From: Pleurotus ostreatus/Saccharomyces cerevisiae fusant
Lineage: Eukaryota; Opisthokonta
Reading direction: 5' to 3'
Assembly: GCA_024196135.1 (NCBI GenBank)
Contig: JAMQCK010000087.1
Location: 1 to 64,000 of the forward strand
Length of the DNA: 64,000 bases
Below the pieces are notes generated by a model. It did no database searches, was not told the DNA's origin, and was given only the letters and a program-made list of their open reading frames with translations. Positions 53,779-64,000 of this stretch are shown here, piece by piece; position 1 is the first letter of the stretch, and every line of letters begins with the position of its first letter. The translations under genes were made by a program, and so were the position numbers.

Positions 53779-54611
53779 ATGAGCAGGACGACCGACGCAC
53801 CATCACCTCACGCGCCGCCGAAGGACGCGGACAAGGCGCGTACTCCGAGCGCCAGATACGCATACCTTGCAGTCGCGTCGCTTGTTTTAGCTCTCCTTTG
53901 GCAAGCGGCGAAGGTCCTGGACACGATCAAGGTAGGCCACTCATCCCGTCCCCTCGTGCTTGCGTACTCATTAATTTTTTTAGGACAACTGGTACGTCTT
54001 CGACCCAGCGCGCCTCCACCAAATCGCCCAAGCCGCCGTCGCCGCCGCCCCGGGCGACATGCCCACCATCGCCGACCACATCTTCGCGAACCTCTCCACC
54101 ACCTACCCCGCCTCCCGCGTGCGCCTCAACCCCGACAAGCACGAGTGGGTGCTGAACAATGCGGGCGGCGCGATGGGCGCGATGTGGATTGTGCACGCGA
54201 GCATCACCGAGTACCTCTTCATCTTCGGGACGCCGCTCGGGACGGAAGGGCATACGGGCGTGCATACCGCGGACGATTATTTCCATATCTTGGACGGCGA
54301 GCAGTGGGCGTTCGAGGCGGGGGCGTTTGAGAAGGAGGTGTATAGGCCGGGTGACGTGCATTACTTGCCGCGCGGGTCGAGGAAGCAGTACAAGATGCAT
54401 GAGGGTTGCTTCGCGTTCGAGTATGCCAGAGGTATGTTGACGCCTCGCTCATGCTCACTCGAAGCTCACCACGAGCAGGTTGGAATCCTTGATGGCGCCC
54501 TTTGGCTTTATGGATGGTCTGCTCTCGACACTAGACGTACAGACCCTCTGGAAAACCACCGTCATCACGGCAAGGGAGGTGTTTGGGAACTTGCTTGTGG
54601 GCAAGATCTAG
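53779..54611 (+). CDS. ERG2: C-8 sterol isomerase (ERG2), with apparent frameshift in last exon
   Basis: Two exons join cleanly (53779-53931, 53984-54431). The third (54479-54611) is recognisable but shifted by one base. ERG2 moves the sterol double bond from C8 to C7 in ergosterol synthesis, in the ER membrane. Visible: an N-terminal transmembrane helix (YLAVASLVLALLWQAAKVLD), then WYVFDPARLHQIAQAAVAA, LNPDKHEWVLNNAGGAMGAM, ASITEYLFIFGTPLGTEGHT, GVHTADDYFHILDGEQWAFE, VYRPGDVHYLPRGSRKQYKM and FAFEYARG. The family ending is present in the other frame as MAPFGFMDGLLSTLDVQTLW, then TTVITAREVFGNLLVGKI with a stop. The normally spliced frame reads WNP and a stop near 54488-54496. One missing G in the CCTTGATGG context would explain it. 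Confidence 0.88.
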
Positions 54612-54976
54612 TGGGTTCAGTCGCTCTAGAGAGGGAAGGTATGAAAACCACATTCACATGTACAATCTCCCGTAGCTTTGCAAAAAACCTTGGGGGACTG
54701 ATTTCCGCTCGTTGCAAGGTCAGAATACGGAAGAGCGGCGCGACGGGCGAGTATAGAGGTGCGTGAAGCGCGCACTCGCGGGCCGCATCACTCCCACCTC
54801 TGAGCACCTACATACCTATGCGATCTGTGCTGGCCCTCTTCTGCAGCGTCACTGCGTCTCTTCGGCCCAGGTTCGTGAGCTCTGCCCTCGCCTAGCATGA
54901 GCGGAAGGACTGCGGCAAGGTTGGGCGTGTGCCGTATGTGTAGCCGATATAGCGGGAAAATATGATAGTTGGCCGG
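54612..54976. other. Convergent intergenic region
   Basis: 365 bp between convergent ERG2 and GNAT gene ends; no gene seen. Confidence 0.45.
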
Positions 54977-55969
54977 TCATGTCGCGGATGCTTGCCCCTT
55001 CGAAGGCGGGCGAAGCATGACATAGAGAGTGATATCCCCACCAAGTGTCGTATATGATTGTTTTCCTTTGACCTCCCAGTCGAGGCGCTTGTAGTATTCG
55101 ACCTTTGGCCTCCGGTAAGTCGCCACGGTTTTTTTCTTCGAGTCAAAGGGACTACTGACCATATTTTCCGTGCATTGCAGGGCGACGGAGTGCGGGTCCG
55201 TCTGCATAACAAACGTTAGCCACCAAACGCTTTCAAAGGGGTCCTCCGGAGCGCCGCGACGCTCACCTTCTTGAGCTGCTCCTTGATCATCCGGCTCGCA
55301 ATGCCCTGCCCTCGATAATCCGGATGTACGCCGATGCGCTGCAAGTACCACTCGTCGCGCTCGGCGTTGGGTCCTATTGAATCAACCACAAGCTGGTGAG
55401 TACCCGCGGCGTACTGAACGCCCTTGGTCAATGAACCCACGAACGACGACAAGACGATGCACCTCTTCCAGCCACCTCCGCTCTTCTTCAGGGAAGAGTA
55501 CCTTGATCGCATCCCAGGCAGCCTGGCTCTCAGCTTCCCTAATGTCGACAATCTCCGTCAATATTCCGGCAAAAATCACTGCGAACTCTGCTTCGCCGCA
55601 AAAGACCAAGAGCTCAGCTCACGTCTCATACGCCTCCTTCCCCGGTGGGAGCCAGGTCGCCACTGCCGCAATGCGGTTCGTCTTGGGGTCCTCGCAGACG
55701 TAGACCTCGCCGGTCTTCAGCACGGCGCGCACGACGAACTCGTTGCGGGGGCGGATGACAACGTCGAGGTATCTTCCGAAGCCGAGGACGGAGCCCGGGT
55801 CTACAGATGGCGACTTAGCAATAATGATTGGCGGAGACAGCACTTGTGGGCGTGTCCCATACGCACCCGTCTTGAACGCTTCCGTCATGACATCGATGAT
55901 AGCTACCGTCTCCTCCTCAGTCGGATCCAAGACCCTACGAATGGTAAAAGGGAAAGCGGCCTCGGTCAT
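54977..55969 (-). CDS. GNAT-family N-acetyltransferase
   Basis: Six exons (55969-55867, 55800-55623, 55538-55463, 55392-55267, 55201-55160, 55102-54977) give 216 residues. GNAT enzymes transfer acetyl from acetyl-CoA to an amine. Residues 1-35 (FTIRRVLDPTEEETVAIIDV) are the N-terminal strand-helix. IAAVATWLPPGKEAYET is the strand before the CoA site. WYLQRIGVHPDYRGQGIASR holds motif A with the R-x-x-G-x-G/A pyrophosphate loop (RGQGIA). VEYYKRLDWEVKGK is the late strand-helix with the family Tyr. It belongs to a large fungal branch of unknown substrate. Exon 3 limits are chosen by frame and are the least certain. A TATATAAAG box is at 56046-56054 on the minus strand, about 77 bp upstream. Confidence 0.88.
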
Positions 55970-56045
55970 GGCGCTCAAGAGAAAGAGGAAAGGCGAATAT
56001 GGGTAAGAAGGAAAGCAGGCCCTCGACCCACCTACGGCGTTCACC

Positions 56046-56054
56046 CTTTATATA
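56046..56054 (-). promoter_or_regulatory. TATA box of GNAT gene
   Basis: Minus-strand TATATAAAG, about 77 bp upstream of the ATG. Confidence 0.55.
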
Positions 56055-58421
56055 CTTTCACCCGACGATGTCAACGTCGGACGGATGGTGCTTAAGATAC
56101 GCGCCATGTGCATGATGAGTACAGGTGAGTCATGTCGGGATTGACGCACCCGTCCTGGTCGCTGCGCGCGCAGTGTCCGCAGAAGGGCTGACAAAGGCGC
56201 AGGCCCGGCGTCGGGTCAGTGCGAGCGTGTCATATTCCCGAGGATCGCTCGTCTCCCCAAGGTCAGTTCGTACATGGCTTAGCGCCTCTTGTATTGTTCG
56301 TCAATAACCGCGAGCGATATGAGGCAACGTGCAGGGCAGCTGAGCGCGTACAGCATTACAGAGCAAGCGAGAATAAGGTTGTACACAACATCATTAGCGC
56401 CCATCTTCTCGCGGGATTGATTGGTCGCCTCCTCGTGCCAGAGTGCCCTACAATGCGGTGGAGGCCTGTATGTCAGATTTGGAGGCTCGGGTGAAGGCCT
56501 GTTCGTAGCACTGCACCCGCATCGAAGGCTTCTGTTCCACTGCATCTGTCGCCGAAGTCCATTGGGTCCGCTGCTGGATTCAAAGTCCAATGATCAGTTG
56601 ACCATCGATGGTCGTAGGTCGGTCGGTGATCATCATTGGCTGGCACAGCGCCTGAGGCTCGGGCGTGCGCAAGGAGGAAACGTAGCGACTTGAGCGCGCG
56701 CGGGTAGGTGGCAAGGACGCGTAGAGTCAGAGAAAGTAGCTAGAGCCATTGCAATTTCCTCGAGAGGAAGGTGACGCGCAAACGTCTGGAGAGTGTCAAC
56801 GGACAAGGTCAGAGTTTGATGCCGGCTAAGTTACGAAGTCTGGTAGAAAGTGCGTACTCCGCATGGAATGAGTGAGTACAACAGTGTCCAAGTTTGCGAC
56901 TTCGGGCTTGTTTGATTTCCGAAGACGCAGCAGCCAGTAGAAATTATATGAACTTCGACGAAGGCATTCGACGAGTTCGGAAGCTCGAGAGAAGGCGTAT
57001 AGCGAAGTTAGAGGGAATAGAGAACAAGCCCCGGTAAGTCTAACTGGCATGGGCGGATGTCGAGACCGCGCAATGGAGGTTTGCGCGGTGGAAGCAGAGC
57101 TCTACGCGGCGGGTGAAGCTCCCGAGGCATGAGGCATGAGGCATTGGACGAAGCTTCCGTGATGAGCGGCCTTGGATGGCCTGGGTTTTGAACGAAGAAG
57201 TTCGAAAAGGTTGTTGAGGCTTGTAGAAGGTCGAGAACGTCGGTAAACGTAGCGTTGAAGGACAGGGGCGCTGGGCAACGCTGTTCAATAAGTCGTAAGT
57301 TCCATGTCATTGAGCGGAGTACTCAATTGGGGTGGAGCCATATCGACGCCTTTGAAGGAGAGTAACACAGTGATCGTAAGGGTCGATTGGGCGGTTGTAA
57401 TTCGAGCGGGTAGGAGTGTCTGTGACGACGGGGACTCCTGAGGACGACAGTGCGGCGTCGTCTCCTGAGGAAATTTTATTTGTGGGCGTTGCGGCGTCGT
57501 GTGTTGTGTTCGAATTACGTCGTTGTGTCGAGGAGGATTGTACCCGATGTGGGCGCTTTTGGCAGGCGAGAGAGGTCTCCCTGCTAACTGCGTTACTGGG
57601 GGAGCAAGAATTTGCCGAGGAGGCGCGCTAGGTGTCTCGAACGGAAATTGTCGCGGCGCGACCCGAGATAAGTGGGTCCAGTAGGGGCGTATTGGGACGC
57701 GCCGATCCAAACTTCATTTCTTGCGACGTAGGTGCCGACATCAGACTAGGTCAGGAGGCCAAGTGTGCTGAGGCCAATTGAAGGGGGCAGGGCGCGATAA
57801 ACAGCACTTCGCTTGCCGCGTTGATAAATGGAACCCGTGCACAGATATTGCTGTATCGAGTACGCTCCTTCAGACATTGCAAAGGGGCAAAAGGCATCCA
57901 ATTGAAGGCGCTGTAGTACTTTTGGACCTTGTTCAAGGTGTCGTCGAAGATAAAACCTTGATGTGAGCCGACTGTCATACCGGATAGGGTTGAAGGACGA
58001 TCTCCGCAGCATCGCGGGAGTTGAAAGCGCTGAAGGAGGCTGAGAGAAGAGCGATTGCAGCCGGATGTAGCTGATACAATGTCCGTATTCCCTTCGTGTG
58101 GCGATCTGTCAAGTTTCGTGGCGACGGTCTTGCCAGTTGAGGTTAGAATTTGGTGTCCAACCCTGCGTCAATTCAGCCCCAACTGCCTCAAGGCGTGATA
58201 AAGTCGGCGATTAGTTGGCTAAAGTGGGCATGAGGTTGGTATCGATGGCAGCGCCCATTGAGTCGTGGATCGAGCGTGGGGGTCCAGGACAAAAGCATGA
58301 AAGTCGAACATGAGTCACGCCTTTGATGGCGAATCGGGCAAGTGGCGGCCCGCACAGATGCTATAATACACCTCCTTGTTCTCACCGTCACCCACGACGT
58401 CCGCGCGCGCTATCCGCAACG
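56055..58421. other. Large intergenic region with unexplained minus-strand frame
   Basis: No recognised gene. On the minus strand a stop-free frame of about 125 codons runs from roughly 58155 to 57751 (ILTSTGKTVATKLD ... VGSHQGFIFDDTLNKVQKYY). Another stop-free frame runs 57710-57285. Neither has a start-splice structure or family I recognise. They could be decayed exons or chance. A TATA-like ATAATAC lies near 58362, upstream of the KDM3-like gene. Confidence 0.4.
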
Positions 58422-61400
58422 ATGAGCTCGAGCATGGGCCCCACGTCCATGCCCATCGCGCGCTCGGCCCCCATGTCCATGGGATCGCTCCTGCATCCCC
58501 CAGAGCCGCCTGCTCAACCCCAGTACGCGCCCTACACCAGCGCCAACCCGTATGCTGGCTACTCCCATGATCAGTATGCGTACCACCCGTATCAGACGTA
58601 CGGTGCAATGCAGTCCCCGGCGAGCGCGCCCTCGCAGGTCCCATCGGCGTCCGAGTACTCGTACTCGGAAGCAATCTCGTATGATGCACCGAGGCGCCGG
58701 GGCCCCAGCATGATGAACAACGCGCCGCACCAGTACCGGCGCCAGCAAGGGGACTACGCACCCGCACCACCAGCCCACTACGCGCAGGAAAGCGCGCCAT
58801 CATATAGCGATGGTGGTTATTACGGGGGACATGCAGGTGAGCAGTCTAGACCTCTCGCATGTGGCTCTTTCATCTGATGTCGGCGTGCAGCTGCTGTGGA
58901 CCGATACCCGCACCAGACTCATCCTCATTCTACTTCCTACTCCACGCAAGCAAGCTCTTCCTCTCACCCTGACCCCTACGCACCCTCACCACCTCAACAA
59001 CCCTCGAATTTGCCCCCACGTGAGCCTGCTCCGCGGCTGTCGGAATAGCTCATTCAATGTCCCCTTCAGTGTATCGGCGACAAGTTGATTACCGACGTCA
59101 GGAGGATTACCATCCCCAGGCAGATCTCCAGCAATACCCAGACGAATACAACATGCCCCACGACGAATCTAACATATCCCTTGTCGGTGAGTCCTCAATC
59201 ATAGACAAAGACTCGGCCGCACCTTAACGATACTTCTCAGAGTATCAGCCCGCTGAGCGCATGTCCGTACGCCTTGCCGCGCGGAGGACTACTCCGCCAG
59301 AGCAATCGACGTCTGGCGCGCCACACTCGTCTTCGGCACGGCGAAAGCGCCCTGCGCCTCCAACCGAAGAAGAGGAGGATCATGCGCCCGCTAAGAAGAA
59401 GCGAAAGCCCTCCAAGCCAACCATCTCAGGCGCATCTCGACGCGGTTTCACGGCGCAGAAGAGGATGGAGAGCGCCGCAAATGCCAACTTGAATGGTACG
59501 GCGTCTATCGCTGTTCCATACAAGCGCCGGAGTTAACCTCGAATCGCAGCCCGGCTAGCCGGACTCGCAGCAGAGCGCGTCGTGGTCGAAAGTAGGTATT
59601 GGCATATTTCTATCTCAGCAGCTAGCTTACGAATGCACAGGATCCTCCGACCTTGGCGTCAACAGACAGGAACTCAAAGTCGAGCTGCAGGTCAAGCGAT
59701 GCATGACAGGCAGCGCGGCGGGCGAGGTCCCGAAGTGCGTTGCCTGCACGCGACGCTGGGCCGGCGATACCTGCCGCTTTCAGGGTATTCGGTACTTTGG
59801 CAAGGACAAGGACGGCAAGATCGTCACTGTCGCGTTCAAGGGCTTGCCAGACCCGGCGAAGTTGAACTACCCGGATAAGTGGAATGTGAAGCCTACGCTG
59901 GTGGGGCTGAAGACGATGAAGGTATGTGTGGATGTTGTCGATCGTTGCTGGCATGTGCTGACAAGAAATAGCTTGCTGTGGCGAAGGCCCTGTTGCCCAT
60001 TCTCCACGACGAGCAAGCGCACCTCGAGAGCCCCATCATCGTCAAGCGCAAGCGCGAATGCGACGTCCGCGTCACATGCGGTACGTACCTCGCCCTCTAC
60101 TTACCCCCTTCCCACCTTACTCTCCTCCAGATCACTGCAACACCTCCATCTTCTCCGCCGGCTGGATGTGCCGCAACTGCGGGCGCGAGGCCTGCCCCGC
60201 GTGCTACGAGATAATCAAGCAGCTCACGCAGCCCATCAAGGAGCTCCCCGCTGACCAGCAGCGCGCGGTCACGCAGAAGCGCAACCAGTTCCACCACAAC
60301 CTACCCTTCTTCCTAAACTGTTCGAAGCGCGGGGAGCACCAGGCGACGCACTTCTCGCCGGTGACGAGGTTTCAACCAGAGGAGTTGGCGGGGGCGATCC
60401 GGGAGATGGAGGCGATGGTGAGGGAGAGTGAGGCGGCAGGGCGGGCGAACAGGATGCTGGCGTTTGCAGGGGCGGATCGGTCTCGGACGGCGGAGGGCAC
60501 GCTACCTGTGACCGCGTCGGCGCTGTCGGAGGTGCCGTGCGCTGCGCCGGCGGGGGCTGGGGCGCTCTCTGCGCGGGACGGGGAGGCGGAGACCTACAAC
60601 ACCCCATCGTACGCCATCCGACGCATGGCCTACGAGGACGTCACGGAGGACGTGATGCGCGCGTACCTGGCGCGCGGCGAGCCGCTCATCGTCACCGGCC
60701 TCGATCGGCGCATGCAGATCTCTTGGACCCCGGAGTACTTCATCGAGCACTACGGCGACCGGTCGTGCCTCATCACGAACTGCGTGAACGAGTCGAACAA
60801 GCAGATCACGGTGAAGGAGTTCTTTGAGACGTTTGGGAAGTACGAGGACAGGGATCAGATGGTGTGGAAGCTGAAAGTGAGTTGTAGGGGGTGATTGGCG
60901 TTGCGCTGATGCTAACGGCATCGTAGGACTGGCCACCGATGGCGGACTTCAAAACATCGTTTCCCGAGTTGTACAAGGACTTCATGGATGCGGTTCCGGT
61001 GCCGTCGTACATTCGACGAGATGGCGTTATGAACATCTCCTCGCACTTCCCGACAAACACCATCGCCCCAGACCTTGGTCCAAAAATGTATAACGCTCAG
61101 GCCTCGTCGACCCGCGAGGGCAGCAAGGGCTCCACGCGACTACACATGGACATGGCCGACGCGCTCAACATCATGACCTACGCGGCCCCTGCCGCTGACG
61201 AGAATATCCCCGCCGGTGCCGCCTGGGACATCTTCCGCCCCGAAGACTCAGCTACCATCCGCGACTTCATGCGCCGCGCCCTTCACCGAACCAATACGGA
61301 TCCCATACACAGCCAGCACTACTACCTCGACGACAAGCTGCGGCACGAACTCTTCGCCGCCACTGGCGTCCGCGCGTTCCACTTCCAGCAGCGGCCTGGG

Positions 61401-61646
61401 GAGGCTGTTGTGATCCCCGCAGGGTGCGCACACCAGGTGTCGAACCTGAGCGACTGCATCAAGGTCGCGGTCGACTTCGTGTCGCCGGAGAATGTGGAGC
61501 GGTGCGAGCGGCTGACGGAGGAGTTCAGGCAGGAGAATCATGTGGCGGAGAAGCGGTGGAAGGAGGATGTGCTGCAGCTGAAGACGATGATGTGGTACGC
61601 GTGGGTGAACTGCTGCAAGCAGGAGAAGAAGCTCAAGAAGGCTTGA
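58422..61646 (+). CDS. KDM3/JMJD1-like JmjC histone H3K9 demethylase
   Basis: Nine exons (58422-58836, 58891-59019, 59070-59186, 59241-59495, 59550-59591, 59641-59921, 59972-60080, 60131-60876, 60927-61646) give 937 residues. KDM3 enzymes oxidatively remove methyl groups from H3K9me1/2 using Fe(II) and 2-oxoglutarate. Residues 1-220 are Tyr/Gln/Pro/Ser-rich and disordered, followed by a basic segment (ARRKRP, PAKKKRKPSK, probable nuclear localisation). Zinc-binding Cys clusters lie at about 350 (CVACTRRWAGDTC) and 450 (DHCNTSIFSAGWMCRNCG). The JmjC core carries STRLHMDMADALNIMTYAAP (HxD at about 771-773) and VIPAGCAHQVSNLSDCIKVA (second His about 867), so all three iron ligands are present. 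The C-terminus is WYAWVNCCKQEKKLKKA. Confidence 0.92.
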
Positions 61647-62075
61647 TTGATGATAGCATACGACTTGTGGACGAAAGAGGACGAAGAGATGGTTCGTTGT
61701 ACATTTTGTATCATATACTCTGTTTTGTCTGTCTGCGCTTTGTGGTTTCTTGTGTGTACTATTTGATGATTCTTGGATGTCGGTCATGTTCTGTACATTG
61801 TCTTGTCTGTAGCTTTCGTATACGGGACATTAGCCTCGTACATACCTATACGCGCACTTCTGCTGTATATATATCATGGCTTGTTCGTCTTGTTCGTCTA
61901 TTCATCCTTGCAGCTCCAGCAGAACATCTCTGGACAGACTACATATTGGGTTCGGACGGCTATATATTTGGCAAGGCTTGCTGGGACTGCTAGTCTAGGC
62001 TACAAAGGCGGTCGCGAAAGCATGAGTCCCTGGTGAGGGCTCTCGACAAGTACAAGAAGGCCTAACCAATGAGTT
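61647..62075. other. Convergent intergenic region
   Basis: 429 bp of AT-richer 3' flank between convergent genes (TATATATATC near 61867). No gene seen. Confidence 0.45.
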
Positions 62076-63299
62076 CTAGGTGAAGAGCGTCAATTCGGTG
62101 GCTCGCGTGACAGACACAAAAGGCCCGCCGCTCCTGTCCTGTATCCCCTCAAACACCTTTCCCATACAACCAGTCACCTGCGAGACCTCATTCGCCTCGG
62201 CGTCGTACAGGACCAGTTCGAGGGTTGGGACCCGAGTGCGATCCATGGCGAGTACTGAATCGCGCAATTCGTGCCAGTGTTCGCAAGGGGTCTCCATCTC
62301 GACGACGCTCGCTACCTCGACGCGGATTTTCTCCAGCGCATCGCAGTGTCTCCGGGCGAAGAGGCGGCAGAGCGGGCTGACCGGGAACTGCCCTGGGCTC
62401 TCGTCGCGGCCGGGATGCTGCACGATGCGGAGGACGCGCAACTCGGGGAGGTCCTGCTCGCGGAAGACCGCACCAATATTATCCGACGTGTCCTCGTAGA
62501 ACATCGCGTACGGAATGACGATATTCAGCTCGCGGATGGAAGGCGCGGCCGCGTGAATGAGCTGCGTCGCGAGCTCCCAGGCGATGGTGTTCGGCGTGGC
62601 CATCATGTACTCGACGGCGAGCGACTCGAGCGCGGAGACGTCGACGAGAGAGAGCAGCAGCTCCGTCGAGCGCCGCGGAGGGAACTGCGTGCAGCGCACC
62701 GCGAGGGACTTGAGGCGGCGCAGCGGATGCAGCGGCGCTTCGACCGGGCCCGTAATGCGCACCTGTGAGAGGACGAGGTGCTCAAGCGCGGGCACGCAGA
62801 GCAGCACATCGCGCAGCTCGTCGGGCGTCAGGCAGATGCTGTGCATGACGAGCTTGCTGAGGCGCGGCGCATAACGCAGGAAACTGAAGATGGTGGAGAC
62901 CTCGGGTGCAGCGCCGTCCCACCAGACCTCGAGGGAGTTGTACCGGTTGCTGACGAGGCGCACCTCACGTAGATTGGTGAGCCGGCGCGCGATGTTCGCT
63001 GCGACGAGGTCGGGGTTGTCGAACTCGGGCACGATGGCGTTCATCTCGCCGACGCGCAGGCTGAGGGTGGTCGGATAAGCTGCGACATGGGGCGATTCGT
63101 CCAGGAGCTTGCGGAAGAAGTGCGGGTGGCCTTCCCGCTCTGGAGAGGGTACGACCAGACGGACAGTGGAGAGCAGCCGTTTCTGAGCGTGATGTAACAG
63201 GCGGCGATGGGTGAGGGCGCATACGCGCAGTGACTGCAGATCCCTTTCCGGGAACGCGTCGACCACGCTGTCCACTAGCTCCTGCGGTAGAGAAAGCAT
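62076..63299 (-). CDS. F-box-like/LRR protein
   Basis: A single-exon gene of 407 residues starting at MLSLPQELVDSVVDAFPERD. The N-terminal F-box-like helix (LSLPQELVDSVVDAFPERDL, then QSLRVCALTHRRLLHHAQKR) is a common Agaricomycete form. The body contains leucine-rich segments (LSLRVGEMNAIVPEF, LTNLREVRLVSNRYNSLEV, LSKLVMHSICLTPDELRDVL, LEHLVLSQVRITGPVEA, LKSLAVRCTQFP). A GTG further upstream is in frame but 63299 is the first ATG and directly precedes the conserved helix. Likely an SCF substrate receptor; it is distinct from paralogues A-C. Confidence 0.82.
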   Translation of the reverse strand: MLSLPQELVDSVVDAFPERDLQSLRVCALTHRRLLHHAQKRLLSTVRLVVPSPEREGHPHFFRKLLDESPHVAAYPTTLSLRVGEMNAIVPEFDNPDLVAANIARRLTNLREVRLVSNRYNSLEVWWDGAAPEVSTIFSFLRYAPRLSKLVMHSICLTPDELRDVLLCVPALEHLVLSQVRITGPVEAPLHPLRRLKSLAVRCTQFPPRRSTELLLSLVDVSALESLAVEYMMATPNTIAWELATQLIHAAAPSIRELNIVIPYAMFYEDTSDNIGAVFREQDLPELRVLRIVQHPGRDESPGQFPVSPLCRLFARRHCDALEKIRVEVASVVEMETPCEHWHELRDSVLAMDRTRVPTLELVLYDAEANEVSQVTGCMGKVFEGIQDRSGGPFVSVTRATELTLFT

Positions 63300-64000
63300 A
63301 TCGCACCGACCCGCTAGCACAGTGATTAGAGTAGGCGGCTGAGATGACCGCGTCGTCGCGAGTCTGGTGATCACTGGCGATAATCAGCTCAGGGCAACCC
63401 GTGGGACGTCCTACTCGGGAAACGAGGGCGGACTGTGGGTAGTTGGGAAAGCGGGGGACCTGCGGATCGTGCTGTACTTACGACCACCGCGCCCTATAAA
63501 TCCCCCCCAGAGACTTCACGTAATGACATCGGTGGCGAGCACGTCTGCCAGTGATCTGCCAGCAATCCTCTGCGACGGGGAGGCAAACAGAGCGCGATTA
63601 CGGTATGTGCTGTAGCCAAGACGCACCGAGTGCACTGCGACTAGGCCCGCCTTTCGTCATCCTGGCAGCGCTGTGGATGATTGCCACAGCGGCTGTCGCG
63701 CACTAGGCAGATCAACTCCACTTCTACATCCCCGCAGGGAACTCTGGGAAAGGCGTCACGATCGTGGTGCCCTTTCTGGGCAAACATCTTGGACTTCTCC
63801 CGAGGCCGAAGGGAACACATAAGCTATAGAAATCCATTCAGAGGTTTCGAGATGTACCAGACACCGCAAACTACCGTCCTTAATGTCCCTCAACGGACTT
63901 TGCATCATCATAGATCCAAGCTGCGGGACGCACCGCACAATGCAACACCCCAGCGCGAGCCCGCTTGTCCACAAATTGCCAAAGTAAGTTCATGATACTT
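63300..64000. other. Promoter region and possible start of an unfinished plus-strand gene
   Basis: A consensus CTATAAAT box lies at 63494-63501 on the plus strand. An ATG at 63523 opens a 30-codon frame (MTSVASTSASDLPAILCDGE) ending at a GTATGT donor (63602). A stop-free stretch after CCGCAG (63739) reads GTLGKASRSWCPFWANILDF and continues to GCCAAAGTAAG near 63980. These could be first exons of a gene leaving the window, but nothing is recognisable and the ATG is very close to the TATA box. Confidence 0.3.

Noticed and set aside
1..64000. CRISPR arrays, operons, bacterial-type promoters and ribosome binding sites
   Set aside because: Spliceosomal introns, nuclear tRNAs and gene families show that this is a eukaryotic nuclear sequence; repeats lack the direct-repeat/unique-spacer structure of CRISPR.

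Overview
The window is nuclear DNA of a filamentous basidiomycete, most likely a wood-decay Agaricomycete (polypore-like). The evidence is GC-rich coding exons broken by many 45-70 nt introns with GT...CTRAC...YAG signals, a FlbA/Thn1-type RGS gene, a secreted CE1 esterase, six F-box genes and two nuclear tRNA genes. All protein assignments come from reading conjoined exons by eye; exon joins were checked for reading-frame continuity, but no database search was possible.

Layout. 1-1655: an inverted-repeat element (17-651) directly abuts an RGS-family gene whose C-terminal half is missing. 1656-7825: about 6 kb with no recognisable gene, made of short, drifting tandem repeats and one 300-bp palindromic element. 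7826-19677: tRNA-Thr, an alpha/beta hydrolase, a possible crotonase remnant, a CE1/PHB-depolymerase-type esterase, an unknown coiled protein, UDP-glucuronate decarboxylase and bystin/ENP1, the last two sharing a 122-bp divergent promoter. 21053-23899: an RPA32-like protein with a very long disordered linker. 25431-31212: an F-box gene, a conserved unknown gene and a gene-free 2.8 kb. 31213-35650: nucleoporin Nup120/160. 36163-44165: three paralogous F-box genes with matching intron positions, with an Mpv17/PMP22 gene among them. 44769-51866: co-chaperone STI1 (perfect heat-shock element upstream), another F-box gene and the Pumilio-type ribosome factor NOP9. 52345-64000: a small cysteine-rich secreted protein, tRNA-Ser, ERG2 (with an apparent frameshift), a GNAT acetyltransferase, a KDM3-like JmjC demethylase and a sixth F-box gene.

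The genes do not form one pathway. Most are housekeeping (ribosome assembly: ENP1, NOP9; nuclear pore; proteostasis: STI1; sterols: ERG2; nucleotide sugars: UXS1; DNA metabolism: RPA32-like). They are interspersed with lineage-expanding F-box genes and secreted proteins. The points most worth a second look are the truncated RGS gene beside the inverted-repeat element, the RPA32-like architecture, the F-box cluster with its GC-AG intron, the ERG2 frameshift and the repeat mosaic at 2.6-7 kb.
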